This document shows, in pieces, positions 32,351-42,790 of a DNA stretch of 64,000 nucleotides. Every line of letters starts with the position of its first letter. The first letter of the stretch is position 1. Position numbers and translations under genes: made by a program. The stretch spans positions 4,159,001 to 4,223,000 of the forward strand of contig JAFFSR010000291.1 of the NCBI GenBank assembly GCA_017163975.1, written 5' to 3'. The notes beneath the pieces are model-generated. The model saw nothing but the letters and a program-made list of their open reading frames with translations, did no database searches and had not been told where the DNA came from. The DNA comes from Anastatus disparis. Taxonomy: Eukaryota > Arthropoda > Insecta > Hymenoptera > Eupelmidae.

Positions 32351-32628
32351 AATTAGTCATTTATACATAATAATATAATAAAAGAAAATTCAACCGAGCG
32401 ACGTTAGGAGCGAGAAACTTCAATATAATTAATACCTATTTACGTAAAACCCATTAAATTGTATAACAATTTTGACAGTTGATAAATATAATGTAAATCA
32501 TATAATATATATATATATATATAAATTTTAAATTACTAATAATTAATTTAAAACTCAAAAGTAACTATTTTAAAACGGAATATGGAAGATAAACATGTAT
32601 CGTTTAATTCCTTAACGGCATGTCGGAG

Positions 32629-33022
32629 CTGCAGCAATCGAGTTTTGCTTTTTTTATTTTATCGATATCTTTTTAAATTCTTAAATTAAACAAATATAAT
32701 GACTTGTCCGCACTAAAGTAATATTAGTACAATAATTTTTGTTAAAATAAAAAATCATTTGGACCTGTTATTTTTTTATGAGCTTGGATTGGAAATTAGA
32801 TATCAAACTCGACAAACCTAACCACAAAATACGATATATTGAAAGTTTTTTTTATAACTTTGTATGTATAATATTTTGGTGGTTTTCTTGAGTTGTCCGC
32901 ACTAGAGTTTCATCTTACAAATTTTTTCTTTACAGCAAAAAAACTCAATTAAACGCATCGTTTATTCATAAGTTAAGATTGGAAATATTATTAGAAAGCG
33001 GACAGCTTCGTCATGCTCTTAA
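32629..33022. mobile_element. TTAA-type insertion in one repeat copy
   Basis: Ends TTAACGGCATGTCGGAGCTG and, on the other strand, TTAAGAGCATGACGAAGCTG. The sister copy near 34000 lacks it. Boundaries are accurate to a few bases. Confidence 0.6.
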
Positions 33023-33122
33023 ATATCACGAATTAGAATATTAATTATTAGTAATTTTAAAGTGTTATATATTATATAAATAATTCTATATTAAATAATT
33101 TTTAATTTCACGAAATATTGCC

Positions 33123-33609
33123 TGTTGACGCCTTTCAGAAAATTGTTCGAGAATGAGTGGACTGTATTTAAATGTCCTTAATTAAATTTAAATTATATTA
33201 ATTAAAGAACTGTGGCGCACATAAAACTGATAGCGTTACTATGCATGAAAAGGCACAAAAGTCACTAATGCACATAATTAGTCTTGATTAGAAATTTATT
33301 AAATATAAAACAATAAATAATTAATTTTATAAAACGTGTTTTCTTGATTAGAATCACTGTACTCGACGTGTAAAAGAAACCGCGTGGTCGAGTTGCAAAT
33401 GCCGCCAAGGTAACAATGCGCTCAGCAAAGCGATGTGTCTCGTTCGAGGATCCGTGGCTATCTGACTGAGCCCGCGAGGCACGCTAAGCTCAAGCGAGAA
33501 GTTACGAGCCACGTGTTCGTAATTAAGAACGCGCTACGGGGTTCGCACAGCTAGAGGCGCGAGATCGAACCTTCGAGAAAGCGCGAATTCAAAGGCAACG
33601 GCCTGAACA
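33123..33609. mobile_element. Solo LTR, 487 bp, TSD TTGCC
   Basis: Begins TGTTGACGCC and ends GCCTGAACA, flanked by TTGCC on both sides (33118-33122, 33610-33614). The paralogous site near 34145 (AAATATTGTCCTTGAATTAAG) is empty and fits a single target copy. The LTR is far more GC-rich than its surroundings (33360-33600) and has no coding potential. A 5-bp TSD is usual for gypsy, copia and BEL elements; which one is unknown. Confidence 0.85.
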
Positions 33610-34519
33610 TTGCCCTTGAATCGAGTAGGTGAAATATCAGTCTTTGTACCAAAAAAATGATACTCAGTACATAAATTAAGACAACCTATATTAGTGTATC
33701 TTTCAACGCTTCTTACCCCAAAAATTATGTATTATAGTACCGAATTTTTTCGTACTACGGAACTTAATTATCTTATACTAACATATTACCTATATAATGC
33801 GCACTGCGGCGCTGTCAAGTATGAAACTTCAATATAATTAGTACTCAATAACGTAAAAACCATTAAATTGTAAAACAATTTTTAACAGTTGATAAATATG
33901 ATGTAAATCATATAATATATAACAATTTTGAATTACTAATAATTAATTTTAAACTCAAAAGCTAACTATTTTGAAACGAAGTATAGCAGATGAACATGTA
34001 TTATTCTATCACGAATTAGAAAATTAATTATTAGTAAATTAAAAGTGTTATATATTATAATAATAATTCTATATTTATCAATTTTTAATTTTAGTAACAG
34101 AAAAAGCTGCACTAAAAGAGAATAACAATCACATTTTCTGGAAAATATTGTCCTTGAATTAAGTAGGTGAAATGTCAGTCTTAGTACTGGAAAAAAAGAC
34201 ACTAAGCATCGCAAATTTATGATCTTCATAATATAATAGTACCAACATTGGACCCTAAAATTCAAGCTATAGTACTAATTGAAATTATATCGTCACTCTT
34301 TTTTCAATTACCTCAGTACATAAATTAGATATACTAGATTTAGAACCTATTTTAACAATACTTTCCTTTCTCCGTGCAGTTGTTAGTTTTAGTAAACGTC
34401 AAATACTGTTTTCGATTATTTCATTTAATTTAGTAAAAAACTACAATATCAAAATTCATAAGTTGCGGCAATTCTTTTTTATTTTGAAATTGGCTAATTT
34501 ATACATAATAATATAATAT

Positions 34520-34745
34520 ATGAAAATTCAACCAAGTAACGTTAGGAGCGAGGTATTTTTTGCTAATCTTAAATTAAAGCATTTAATCTGTACTTTATTT
34601 TATATTTTATACCTTTTTTTTGTTCTTAGTTATTTGGTTACACAAGATTTTTTAAATGCTCCTTTTCATTATATTTTCGAAAAAAATGTCTATATCTCCA
34701 TCTATGGGGCCTATTCAAAGAAAAGAAAAAACACGGGTTTATTTT
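34520..34745. repeat. One arm of the 426-2313 fold-back family
   Basis: Contains AAAGCATTTAATCTGTACTT, GTTATTTGGTTACACAAGA, ATATTTTCGAAAAAAATGTC and TTCAAAGAAAAGAAAAAACA, i.e. the right arm of the family (compare 2090-2240). The 82-codon frame over it is not a gene. Confidence 0.65.
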
Positions 34746-34779
34746 TTTCGGTTTTAGACTTTTATTAAACACATTATTT

Positions 34780-35798
34780 TCGGTAATACCAAAAATCATG
34801 TGTTTAATAAAAGTTATGATTCTTATGAAGATCGCCCAATAGGTTCAATGTTTAATAATAATTTACATGGAAAGGATGATCAAAACACGTCAAACTCTCA
34901 AAATATTAACGCTTTAAGAGAAAAATTTGTTAGTAATTTAACTAAAGTTAATTTTCCAGATCATGTTATTAATACATAATAACTAGGAAAAACTTCCAAC
35001 CTCATATATAATATTAAAAATAAAATTTGTTCACAAATTTAAAAAAATTTAAATAATTTAGAATTATGTATCGACAAAAACAATGAAATTAAAAATAACA
35101 TATTAATATTGAAAAGAATAAACTCACTAGACATACATTTGAAGAAAAAAATATTATAAATAATATAAATAATAAGTTTAGTGGAGTAATGGCTAAGGCG
35201 TGAGACTCATATTCCCGTTGGCGCGGGACCGATTCCCCGTTTGGTCGCTTTTTCGCTGTCTCTGCCGTGGGTTGACACCACGTTAAATAATACGTCACTA
35301 AAGAGTGCATGGTCTGACACCACAGCAAAAAATGTCAAAAATTTAATGTGTGCTTAGTGAGCTCTACATACCACTTTAAAAATTTGTACAAAGGCTGATG
35401 AATGGAGCTTGCTCTGTAGATAATTAAAAAAAAAAGTAATTCTTATTTTAAAAATAATAAAAATTTTTTTGTTAGTAAATCAGATAAAGGAGGTGTCATC
35501 GTAGTTTTGAAAAAAGAAGAATAAATAAGAAAAGTAGAAAATAATCTTAGTGATGATAGTTTTTATAAAAATGTAATGATTGTTAATCATTTAAAAATTG
35601 AAAAACAAAACAGATGATTTAATTAGGTTTTTGAATCAAAACAAATTTCATGAACAAAATAATAAAAAGCAGTTTATTTCAATTGTAAAAAACAAATGCC
35701 AGTTAGCTGGATGTTATGGCTTAATTAAATTACATAAAGTGGATAAGCCAATTGGATTAATTGTCTCTGCAATCGGTTCTATTTTCACATTTTCAAAA
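34780..35798 (+). pseudogene. Penelope-like element reverse transcriptase fragment
   Basis: Plus-strand coding traces in order: LREKFVSNLTKVNFPDHVI (about 34917-34975), SKSDKGGVIVVLKKEE (about 35478-35523) and, in another frame, CQLAGCYGLIKLHKVDKPIG, then IVSAIGS (about 35698-35780). These are the ADKGG-VVV and YGLxKxHKxxxPxRPIVSxxGS motifs of Penelope-like RTs. Several stops and frameshifts are present, and 35176-35460 is an inserted tRNA-like sequence. The coding trace ends where the dispersed block at 35799 begins. The GIY-YIG end of a related element is at 12.2 kb. Confidence 0.65.
35176..35460 (+). mobile_element. tRNA-derived SINE candidate
   Basis: AGTAATGGCTAAGGCGTGAG, GACTCATATTCCCG and GCGGGACCGATTCCCCG resemble the D-arm/box A, anticodon region and T-arm/box B of a class II (Leu- or Ser-like) tRNA. 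They are followed by non-tRNA body sequence. The insert interrupts Penelope coding sequence. No clear TSD was found. Confidence 0.5.
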
Positions 35799-35892
35799 AT
35801 GCTGCCAAGTGCTTTGGCGCAATGCTTTCTCATAGAGCTTATTGAGTTAGAGTAATTTGATTTTATCTTTTTAAATGTGATTTCAATATAAA
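35799..35892 (+). repeat. Second copy of the 95-bp dispersed block
   Basis: Nearly identical to 2485-2580 (GCTGCCAAGTGCTTTGGCGC and following). It directly follows the Penelope fragment. Confidence 0.65.
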
Positions 35893-36179
35893 GTACAATT
35901 TATATTCAAGAAAAATTAGTGAATGTGAAAAAGTGATTAAGAAATAGCAAGAGAGAGACAATGATGGATGAAAATAGGGTAAAAATGAGAATCAATCTGA
36001 GATAGACGGGCAGAGAGGAAGTGAGAAAGTAAGAAAAGAGTTAGTGAAAGCGTTAAATCAGAAATCAAAAGAAGTGATCAAAGAGCTACTGTTACGAGTG
36101 TCGTATAGTAGCAAATATAGAAAATATGCAAGAGTGTAGTTTATAGAATATGAAGCGACAAAAGAAATGAAAATGGATC

Positions 36180-36255
36180 GGTGGGAATGGCTCAATGTTT
36201 GAGCGCTTGTCTGTCGTGCAAGAGGCCCGGATTTCGAGATACATCGCGGACGCTC
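36180..36255 (+). other. tRNA-Asp-like module in LTR1
   Basis: ATGGCTCAATGTTTGAGCGC looks like a D-arm with box A. CTTGTCTGTCGTGCAAG folds as a 5-bp stem with a 7-nt loop and anticodon GTC (Asp). GGATTTCGAGATAC stands where box B should be. The acceptor stem is not convincing, so it is tRNA-derived and not a tRNA gene. Confidence 0.55.
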
Positions 36256-36683
36256 TCTCGCCTTTTTTATAATTTTTTATTATATTAGTCGCTTACTAAT
36301 AAAATAAAATTCGTAACAAAACTGGTGCCAGCTAATGGGATCTTATCTAATCGCCTAGAAGAAGACTGAGTGTTTCCAGTTGCCGCCTACCTTACCTACT
36401 CCCAAATAATTAACATAAATGGATAAATAATAATGAAGTAAATAAATTAATAAAAAACGTGCTATGTCCCGTGAAGTCAGAAGTTCTACGAAAGGATCCG
36501 AATAGCGCGGTCAATAAATGAAGAAGATTTTTACAATAACTATGGGAGTTAATATATAAAACGTCAAGAACGACGTTACCCTGGCCTCAGACGTGTTACG
36601 AATGCCGTATAGTAGCAAATATAGAAAAAATGCAAGAGCGCAGTTTATAGAATATGAAGCAACAAGAGAAATGAAAATGCATC

Positions 36684-36760
36684 GGTGATAATGGCACAAT
36701 GTTTAAGCGTTTGTCTGTCGTGCAAAAGGCCCGGGGTTCGAGACACGTCGCGGACGCTTT
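36684..36760 (+). other. tRNA-Asp-like module in LTR2
   Basis: The second copy reads ATGGCACAATGTTTAAGCG, TTTGTCTGTCGTGCAAA and GGGGTTCGAGACAC. Its box B is closer to consensus than that of LTR1. The anticodon-like GTC is kept, and the change in the stem (CTTG to TTTG with CAAG to CAAA) is compensatory. Confidence 0.55.
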
Positions 36761-36824
36761 TTCGCCTTTCTTACGATTTAATATTATATTAGTCACTTAA
36801 TAATAAAATAAAATTCGTAACACT

Positions 36825-37250
36825 ATGCTAAGAAAATTATTTTTTTAAAGCTTGTTTTATAAAGACAATAGCAAATAACTTGTATCAAAATTTTAGAGCA
36901 AATCTATCAAAAAGTTTACGTAAAATAAAAAAAAAAATTTTAATTTTTTAATAAAATGTTTTAAATTTTCTAAAATTAAAAGTGCGCTAAGAAAATCAGT
37001 TTAAAAAAATTTTTTTTCCTTAGATAGTCGAAAATAAGTTTCATGCCAATTTTCAAGCAAATTCTTCGAGTAATTTACGTAAAATTCCAAAAAAATGAAA
37101 AATCGAAATTTTTTTAAAATTCTTAAAATGGCTCTAAAAAAGCCTACGCTAATAAAACCAATTTCCAATAGTTTCCCGCCTAATTTAACAAAAAAATAGA
37201 TTGTATGCAAAATTTGAAGCAAATCCATCAAGTAGTTTTCGAGATCTAAT
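36825..37250. repeat. Outlying ~163-bp satellite units
   Basis: Three diverged units (near 36825, 36960 and 37125) with GTGCGCTAAGAAAATCAG and TCGAGTAATTTACGTAAAAT words, the same family as 2660-4095. The minus-strand frame across it is an artefact. Confidence 0.8.
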
Positions 37251-37924
37251 TGACGAATTTATTTCTTTAACATCAAAACAACTTATTTTTCAAAATAGAG
37301 TGGCTTTTTTGTTTATATTTCTTTAATATTATAAACACTGTAAAAATGGGACTCAATAGAAATGTATATTAATTTAAAACTTTAATATCGAAAATCTCGA
37401 AATTAAAAGTATGTGACTTATGCCACTCTCATTCTAACCCACATATTTATGAATGAAGTTGTTTGTTTAACTGGAGTTACTGCTTGTTCTGCAAACATTT
37501 GTAAATTTTGCCTCATAACATTCTTTTCTTTATTTTAAAAAAGTTTTCGTGTGAAAAATATTTGTACTTTTTTCCAGATACGCATAAACTCGTAGATGGA
37601 AAAGTTGAAATTTTATAAAAATGCATTTTAAGATTTCAAAATTTCAAATGACACCTAAAGGAGATTTAGATAAAATAAATTCCTCGTGTGTGCAAATTAC
37701 TGCTAATATTATGTTGTATGCTAAAAACTAAGTGCAACCTAATCGCTTTGAACTTTATTTAACTCAAAAGCCAGAGAATTGTAATATAAGAATGAGGGAT
37801 GCCTCTTGTGGTATATATTTGGGATTTTTTGTTGAGCACTTAGTTTCTGCTACTAATTTATTTAAACTTTAAATGTTACAAATACAACCTACATTTGTAA
37901 AAAAATGAGTTTGTCTGATCTCAA
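37251..37924. pseudogene. Unassigned DNA with a small duplicate of pseudogene sequence
   Basis: Bases about 37645-37740 (ACACCTAAAGGAGATTTAGA, TAATATTATGTTGTATGCTA) resemble 42150-42230 in the Nup205-like pseudogene, so a fragment of the same exon was duplicated. The rest shows nothing recognisable. Confidence 0.4.
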
Positions 37925-38657
37925 CCCATATGGAAATAATTTATGTGAAAAACTGTAAATAATAGTAAATAATTGTAAATAACTGTTAAAAAAGGTCAGA
38001 ATTGAGACATAAATAATAGTTATTTACAGTTATTTACTATTATTTACTATTATTTACTATTATTTACAGTTATTTACAGTTATTAACTGTTATTTACTGT
38101 TATTTACAGTTATTTACAATTATTTACAATTATTTACAATTATTTACAGTTTTTTATAATTATTTACAATTATTCATAATTATTTACAATTATTCATAAT
38201 TATTTACAGTTATTTACATTTTCAAAAATTTTTGAATTAGTGAATAATTTAATGTTATTAATAATTATTTACAATTATTTATAGTTATTTACAGTTATTT
38301 ACAGTTATTTATAATTATTTACAATTATTTACAATTTCCCATAGTTTTTTATAATTATTTACAGTTATTCACATTTTTTAAAATTTTCGCCTATATATAA
38401 AATTATTGAATAAATTCGTGAATATTTTCGAAAATGTAAATAACTGCAAATAATTGTAAAAAAACTATAAATAATCGTAAATAACTGTTATTTATGTCTC
38501 AATTCCCACATTTTTTAACACTTTTGCAGTTATTTACAGTTATTTACATTTATTTACATTTATTTACAGTTATTAACAGTTATTTACATTTATTTACATT
38601 TATTTACAGTTATTAACAGTTATTTACAATTATATCCAAAAATTTTTTCCATATGGG
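37925..38657. mobile_element. 733-bp element of TTATTTACA repeats, CCCATATGG ends
   Basis: Ends CCCATATGGAAATAATTT (37925) and complement ending 38657, flanked by AA on both sides. The interior is a long run of 11-bp units TTATTTACAGT/TTATTTACAAT between inverted blocks containing GAATTGAGACATAAATAA. It is low-complexity but has defined inverted borders, so it is a MITE and not a free microsatellite. Confidence 0.75.
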
Positions 38658-39530
38658 AAGAAGGTAAATATATATTTTTTTGCCCTAGGCCGCAAAATGA
38701 CCATTTTACGTCCTACGGAAAAACTCTAAATATCTCGGCCTCGGGACAAAAAAAATAGTATATTAGACCATGGATGAATATTGATAATTCTTGGCGAGTG
38801 CAAACTTTTGGGGCCGAGCGTAGCGAGCTTGGTCAATAATGTACTATTTTCTGTATTAATATATAAAAATTAAAATGATATGATGAAGTATATCTCAACG
38901 ACATTTTGTGTTTAGCTATACTTACTGTTTATATTTTTTAATAATATTAAAAAAATAGTTTGAAAATATTTTTATCTAAATAGTTACAAAAAGTATTCAA
39001 TTAATAACCTCTTAATTGCCATGGCAAAGATTTTCATATAGTAACTTTATTAAAATAATTGCCATGACAGGCAGGGGATCAGAATGTTCCTTAAAATATT
39101 TGAAATTATCATTTTATCAATGTATTTTAAGAATTTTCATTTTCAACATATACTTTTAAATTATTTAAAAATTTTTATTTTTACGAAAAAAATATGTAAT
39201 ATTTTAAAACAAATATCAAATATTTTAGATTTTCATATGATACTTAAGTTTATTAATTTTGTTTTAATTTTTAGTATCTTACAGAAGAAGAAGAATTGAT
39301 ATAGGTAAACAAAAAATAATTCTCAAACATTTCAACTAAAAGAAAAAAAGTCAAAATATGAAATTTGCTTCAAGAATAATTAAAACAATGGCTCAGTCGA
39401 GATCTCATTGTAAGTGTAATAATCATAATCATTAATTAATGTAATAATAATTAATTAATAATCAACATATAACGCTAATAAATTTGAGCATTATATAAAA
39501 ATTTAATATTTTATATTTATACATCTTTCA
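38658..39530. other. AT-rich stretch, nothing firmly recognised
   Basis: A mildly GC-richer patch (38680-38840) contains GGCCGAGCGTAGCGAGC, perhaps an old repeat. The 71-codon open frame at 39084 is AT-rich and featureless. Confidence 0.4.
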
Positions 39531-40869
39531 GTATCCAGTAAATTTAGATGACAGCACTTTGGAATGGAGAAAGTTATTATTGCCAGAATTGAAAAAAGGA
39601 CTTGTATCAGTCTGTTTTTACAGACAGTTTTGTTACAAGACTTTTACAAACGCATAGTGAATACACAACTGTAGAACAAGGATTTATTGAATCTCTTGTC
39701 AGAAGAATTAAACGACTTTTACAATTTATTGTCGCTAAATAATATTTATTTATATATAAATGTATAAAGGAATAAATGTATAAAGCAATTAGAGTCAGAC
39801 ATCAACATTTGCTTCTACACCAACATTTATCACTAATATCAGACATGGCTTTGTAGAATGTTCAGAATGTGGAAAATATTGGAAATGAAAATGAAGAAGA
39901 AGAAGAAAAAATTAAACAGCAACCTGGGAATTGTAATAATAGAGAATATTATTACTAATGATACAAAGTATTTCTCGTTCAGTTCCAAATCCTGCTCATT
40001 ATTAACTTGATAGCTTGATAGCTTGATACCGTGATTCAGCAACCAGGAATACTTGATTATCCACAAACATGCTTACACTCTATTTTGGTAATTTTAGAAC
40101 AATTTTTGGAAAGAGGCAGAGACAAAATAACAGAAGCTTGTTATTAGTTTCTTTAAGTATTAGTATCAAATAGTAAAAAATCTATTCCTAATCTGTGATT
40201 TCTCAGAACCGCAATAACTCAAGATTTCGTTCAACATCATTTATCAAAACTGCCTTTCCAAGGGACAAATAGAGCTGCCGGCTTATCTTGTATGTCTTGG
40301 CTTCTTAAAATTGCTGCTATTGAACTACTTGTTGGTAGTGGCAGCCTTCAAAATTCTCTGATTCAGGGACTTGTTGGTAAGAATAAACTAATTTTTTTAA
40401 TGAATTTCAAAATTTCACTTTGTTTAAAAATTTTAATATTTTTTGACAATAAATAATATAGCATTTCTAAAAAGTTAATATTTATTAATGTTAATATTGT
40501 ATTTAATAATGATAAATTTATTTACATCTAAAAAACTTATATTAACATTTTATTTCTTCAACAATATATTAATTTTTTCAGGTAATTTAGGACAGAATAG
40601 AGATCAAGTTGTGGCTTCACAAAAACTGCTAATGGATTTATTCCATATAGACTTTTAATTGCATCTAGAAAATCCTAAGTCTTAGGAATATTTTGACTCT
40701 TCACAAGTTGAAATGGTATTTGATCGTTGTAGTGTATCGGTAGTTCTTTTTGGTGGACCTTAATTAATTGATATACTTATCTGTAACTCAGGAAGGTGTT
40801 ACTGCTACACGAAGGAAGCTTATGCAGCAAGAATTGCAATCAATTTTTTCATTATACAGAGCGTTACCA

Positions 40870-42014
40870 CCCTGGTAGAAAGTTGAGCATATTTTCAGTA
40901 TATCATCCCGTATTTTATGGGCAGTCGCGATCATATGCTTTTAGATATCGCGATAAACCTTCATTACTCTTAACGAATTATCGCGATGGTATCGGGAGAA
41001 TATGGTTAATGTTGAATTATACTATATTCATAAACAGCATATTACAAAGTGCGAGTGAGCACGCATATGGGAACACAGTTAGTGAGAAAGAGAAAGACTG
41101 TTCACTACTTGTTTCCTTTACAGTTCCTAAACGGACAGTCATACACTGTAAAAAAGTAGTAGGGAATCACGTCGTTGGTCGACGATTTCATTGCGACCAT
41201 GCACCGTCGAGGTTATTTAACTTCGTTCAACGGCGACATTTTAACGTGCTTTGCGTGATTTCACATAAACTGAACACATGATTTTTAGATTAAATCAGTT
41301 AGATTTCGCGCTTCAACGATGTTAAATAACATCGACGGTGCATGGTCGCATTGAAATCGTCGACCAACGAAGTGATTTCTCCCTATTTTTTTTTACAGTG
41401 TATTCTCTCACACTAAGTTTCCATATGCACTCGCTCACTCGCACTTCGCACTCACTGATTTTACATGGATATTTTATTCATAATCATACTGTGTATGTTC
41501 GCAAATAAATTTAAGTTAGAGAATAAAGAACAGAAAATGTTAACGCTATTACAATAACAGTATATGTATCTTTAATAATTTTAAAGCTAAGTTAAGTCAA
41601 TCTAACCTGCACATACAGTGATGAAGATAGATGCTTATAGAAGACGAAACGTCGAGTGATGCGCGCGCAGCTAACATTCAGTATTCGCAACTACAGGATA
41701 TATTGTACGATTGTACAAACGGGCGCCATCGTGGGCAACATGTATATATACAGATTCGCTTTCTATAAACGATTTTAATTGAAAATTATTTACAACTCAT
41801 ATGAATTGTAATAATGAATATTATAATATTTATAATTTATTTCAAATCAGAAGAAAAAGATTTTAATTATTTTAGTGATTATATTTTATATCAACTCTGT
41901 AGTCTTTAATATATCATCGTGTATTTATCGGTCACTTATTGCGACTGCGTAGCGACGAGATATAGTCAACAGTTAGTTATCTGAGCATATCTTATCCTTA
42001 ATTTTCTACCAGGG
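40870..42014. mobile_element. 1145-bp element, CCCTGGTAGAAA ends, CA TSD
   Basis: CCCTGGTAGAAAGTTGAGCA at 40870 and the complement (ending 42014), flanked by CA on both sides; removing it rejoins the pseudogene at GCGTTACCA-ATACAAG. It shares ends with 28325-28869 but not the interior. It carries the smaller element at 41144-41400. The 161-codon frame at 40796-41281 crosses its border and is not a gene. Confidence 0.82.
41144..41400. mobile_element. 257-bp palindromic MITE, CACTGTAAAAAA ends, TA TSD
   Basis: CACTGTAAAAAAGTAGTAGG (41144) and complement (ending 41400), flanked by TA on both sides. The arms share GTTGGTCGACGATTTC and ACCATGCACCGTCGA. CACTG ends and the TA TSD match the CACTA-type element at 9374. 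Confidence 0.85.
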
Positions 42015-42469
42015 CAATACAAGAACTTTCACATCGATATGCTACCATTCAAGTGATAAATAATTTTGGAAATAAGATGATGGATATTATTTGTCATTGT
42101 TCAGGTGGACATGATGTTTGCTTATGCTGGCTTTACGGCAAAATTTAAACCAACACCTAAAGGACAGTCAGACAGAATATATTCCTCATATGAGCAATTG
42201 CTGCTAATATTATGTTGTATGCTAGCGATCAAATGCAACATAGTTGTCTAGATAAAAAATTAAGGAACGTTCTCTTTGGACCTTGTTAAACGCAGAAGCC
42301 AGATATATTACATAACTCAAGATTTTTAACAAGTACAAAAATCTATATAATAATAATAATACTAACAAATTTTTATTAGATTGTTTTTTCAATGATTTTA
42401 AAGTTATTACAAATGTGATATTGTTTAATAAATTACATTGTAATTAAAGTTTCTTTTTTTATACTTTTT

Positions 42470-42790
42470 AGGCTGGCAATGTGGTTTTCCAGAAACTATA
42501 CCAAAGATAATTATATAAGTTTTACTATTAAAGAATTATTAAAAAGATCCCTTGAATACTATGATCATTTTTATCACCAAACTAATCTAATTTGCCCTTT
42601 GTTGGGAAAAGTACTGAATAAAAAAACGAAAATTTGCTAATATACAGGATTTACCAGAAGAAACGGAAATTCATAAACTACGGATAAGTTGGGAAGAATT
42701 TGAGTTATTAAGTATTGTTTCACCAATGTGCATCCAAGATCCAGTTGATCTTTTACAAAATATAACAAAAATGTATTGAGAAAAAATTTG
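42470..42790 (+). pseudogene. Unidentified coding fragment
   Basis: A plus-strand stretch reads ANIQDLPEETEIHKLRISWE and EEFELLSIVSPMCIQDPVDL before a stop near 42778. The amino-acid composition looks like real protein, but I do not recognise it. It follows the Nup205-like pseudogene and could be another exon of it. Confidence 0.3.

Larger units (their letters stand above)
32351..34350. repeat. Direct repeat pair with differential insertions
   Basis: The block from ACTTCAATATAATTA through GTTGATAAATAT, ATTACTAATAATTAATTT, ACATGTAT, CACGAATTAGAA and TTGAATYRAGTAGGTGAAAT occurs at about 32425-33650 and again at 33822-34190. The first copy is enlarged by inserts at about 32629-33022 and 33123-33609; the second is empty at both points. 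A third, partial start (TTCAACCAAGTAACGTTAGG) is at 34527. Confidence 0.8.
36090..36822 (+). mobile_element. TRIM-like element: two 229-bp LTRs, 275-bp interior
   Basis: LTR1 36090-36318 and LTR2 36594-36822 are the same length, start TGTTACGA and end TTCGTAACA. Four bases after LTR1 is a primer-binding-site-like TGGTGCCAGCTAATGGGATC (36323), partly like the complement of a tRNA-Leu 3' end. CTAC/CTAT flank the element. The 275-bp interior has no ORF and no clear polypurine tract. A pair of tandem SINEs is the alternative, but the PBS position and equal lengths favour an LTR miniature. The frames 36511-36796 on the minus strand are not genes. Confidence 0.7.
39535..42300 (+). pseudogene. Nuclear pore protein Nup205-like pseudogene
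   Basis: Plus-strand pieces read LEWRKLLLPELKKGLVSV (39555-39610), LLQTHSEYTTVEQGFIESLV (39648-39705), IQQPGILDYPQTCLHSILVI (about 40030-40090), FVQHHLSKLPFQGTNRAAG and SWLLKIAAIEL (about 40230-40335), RDQVVASQKLLMDLFHIDF (about 40602-40658), then EGVTATRRKLMQQELQSI (about 40791-40848) and, after an insertion, AIQELSHRYATIQVI (about 42016-42060). The order and motifs match the conserved C-terminal half of animal Nup205 as I remember it (PG-L-CPxTCLHxIL, MSWLxKxAxIELRV). A GT...AG intron at 40378-40581 is retained, so it is an unprocessed copy. Frameshifts, stops and the element at 40870-42014 disable it. Confidence 0.6.

Noticed and set aside
36180..36255. Functional tRNA-Asp gene
   Set aside because: No convincing acceptor stem, degenerate box B, and it is embedded in a repeated LTR; called tRNA-like instead.
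38000..38640. Regular short repeats suggestive of a CRISPR-like array
   Set aside because: Units are contiguous 11-bp degenerate repeats without spacers, in a eukaryotic MITE.
40796..41281. 161-codon open frame
   Set aside because: Starts in the Nup205-like pseudogene in the wrong frame and runs into two nested MITEs.
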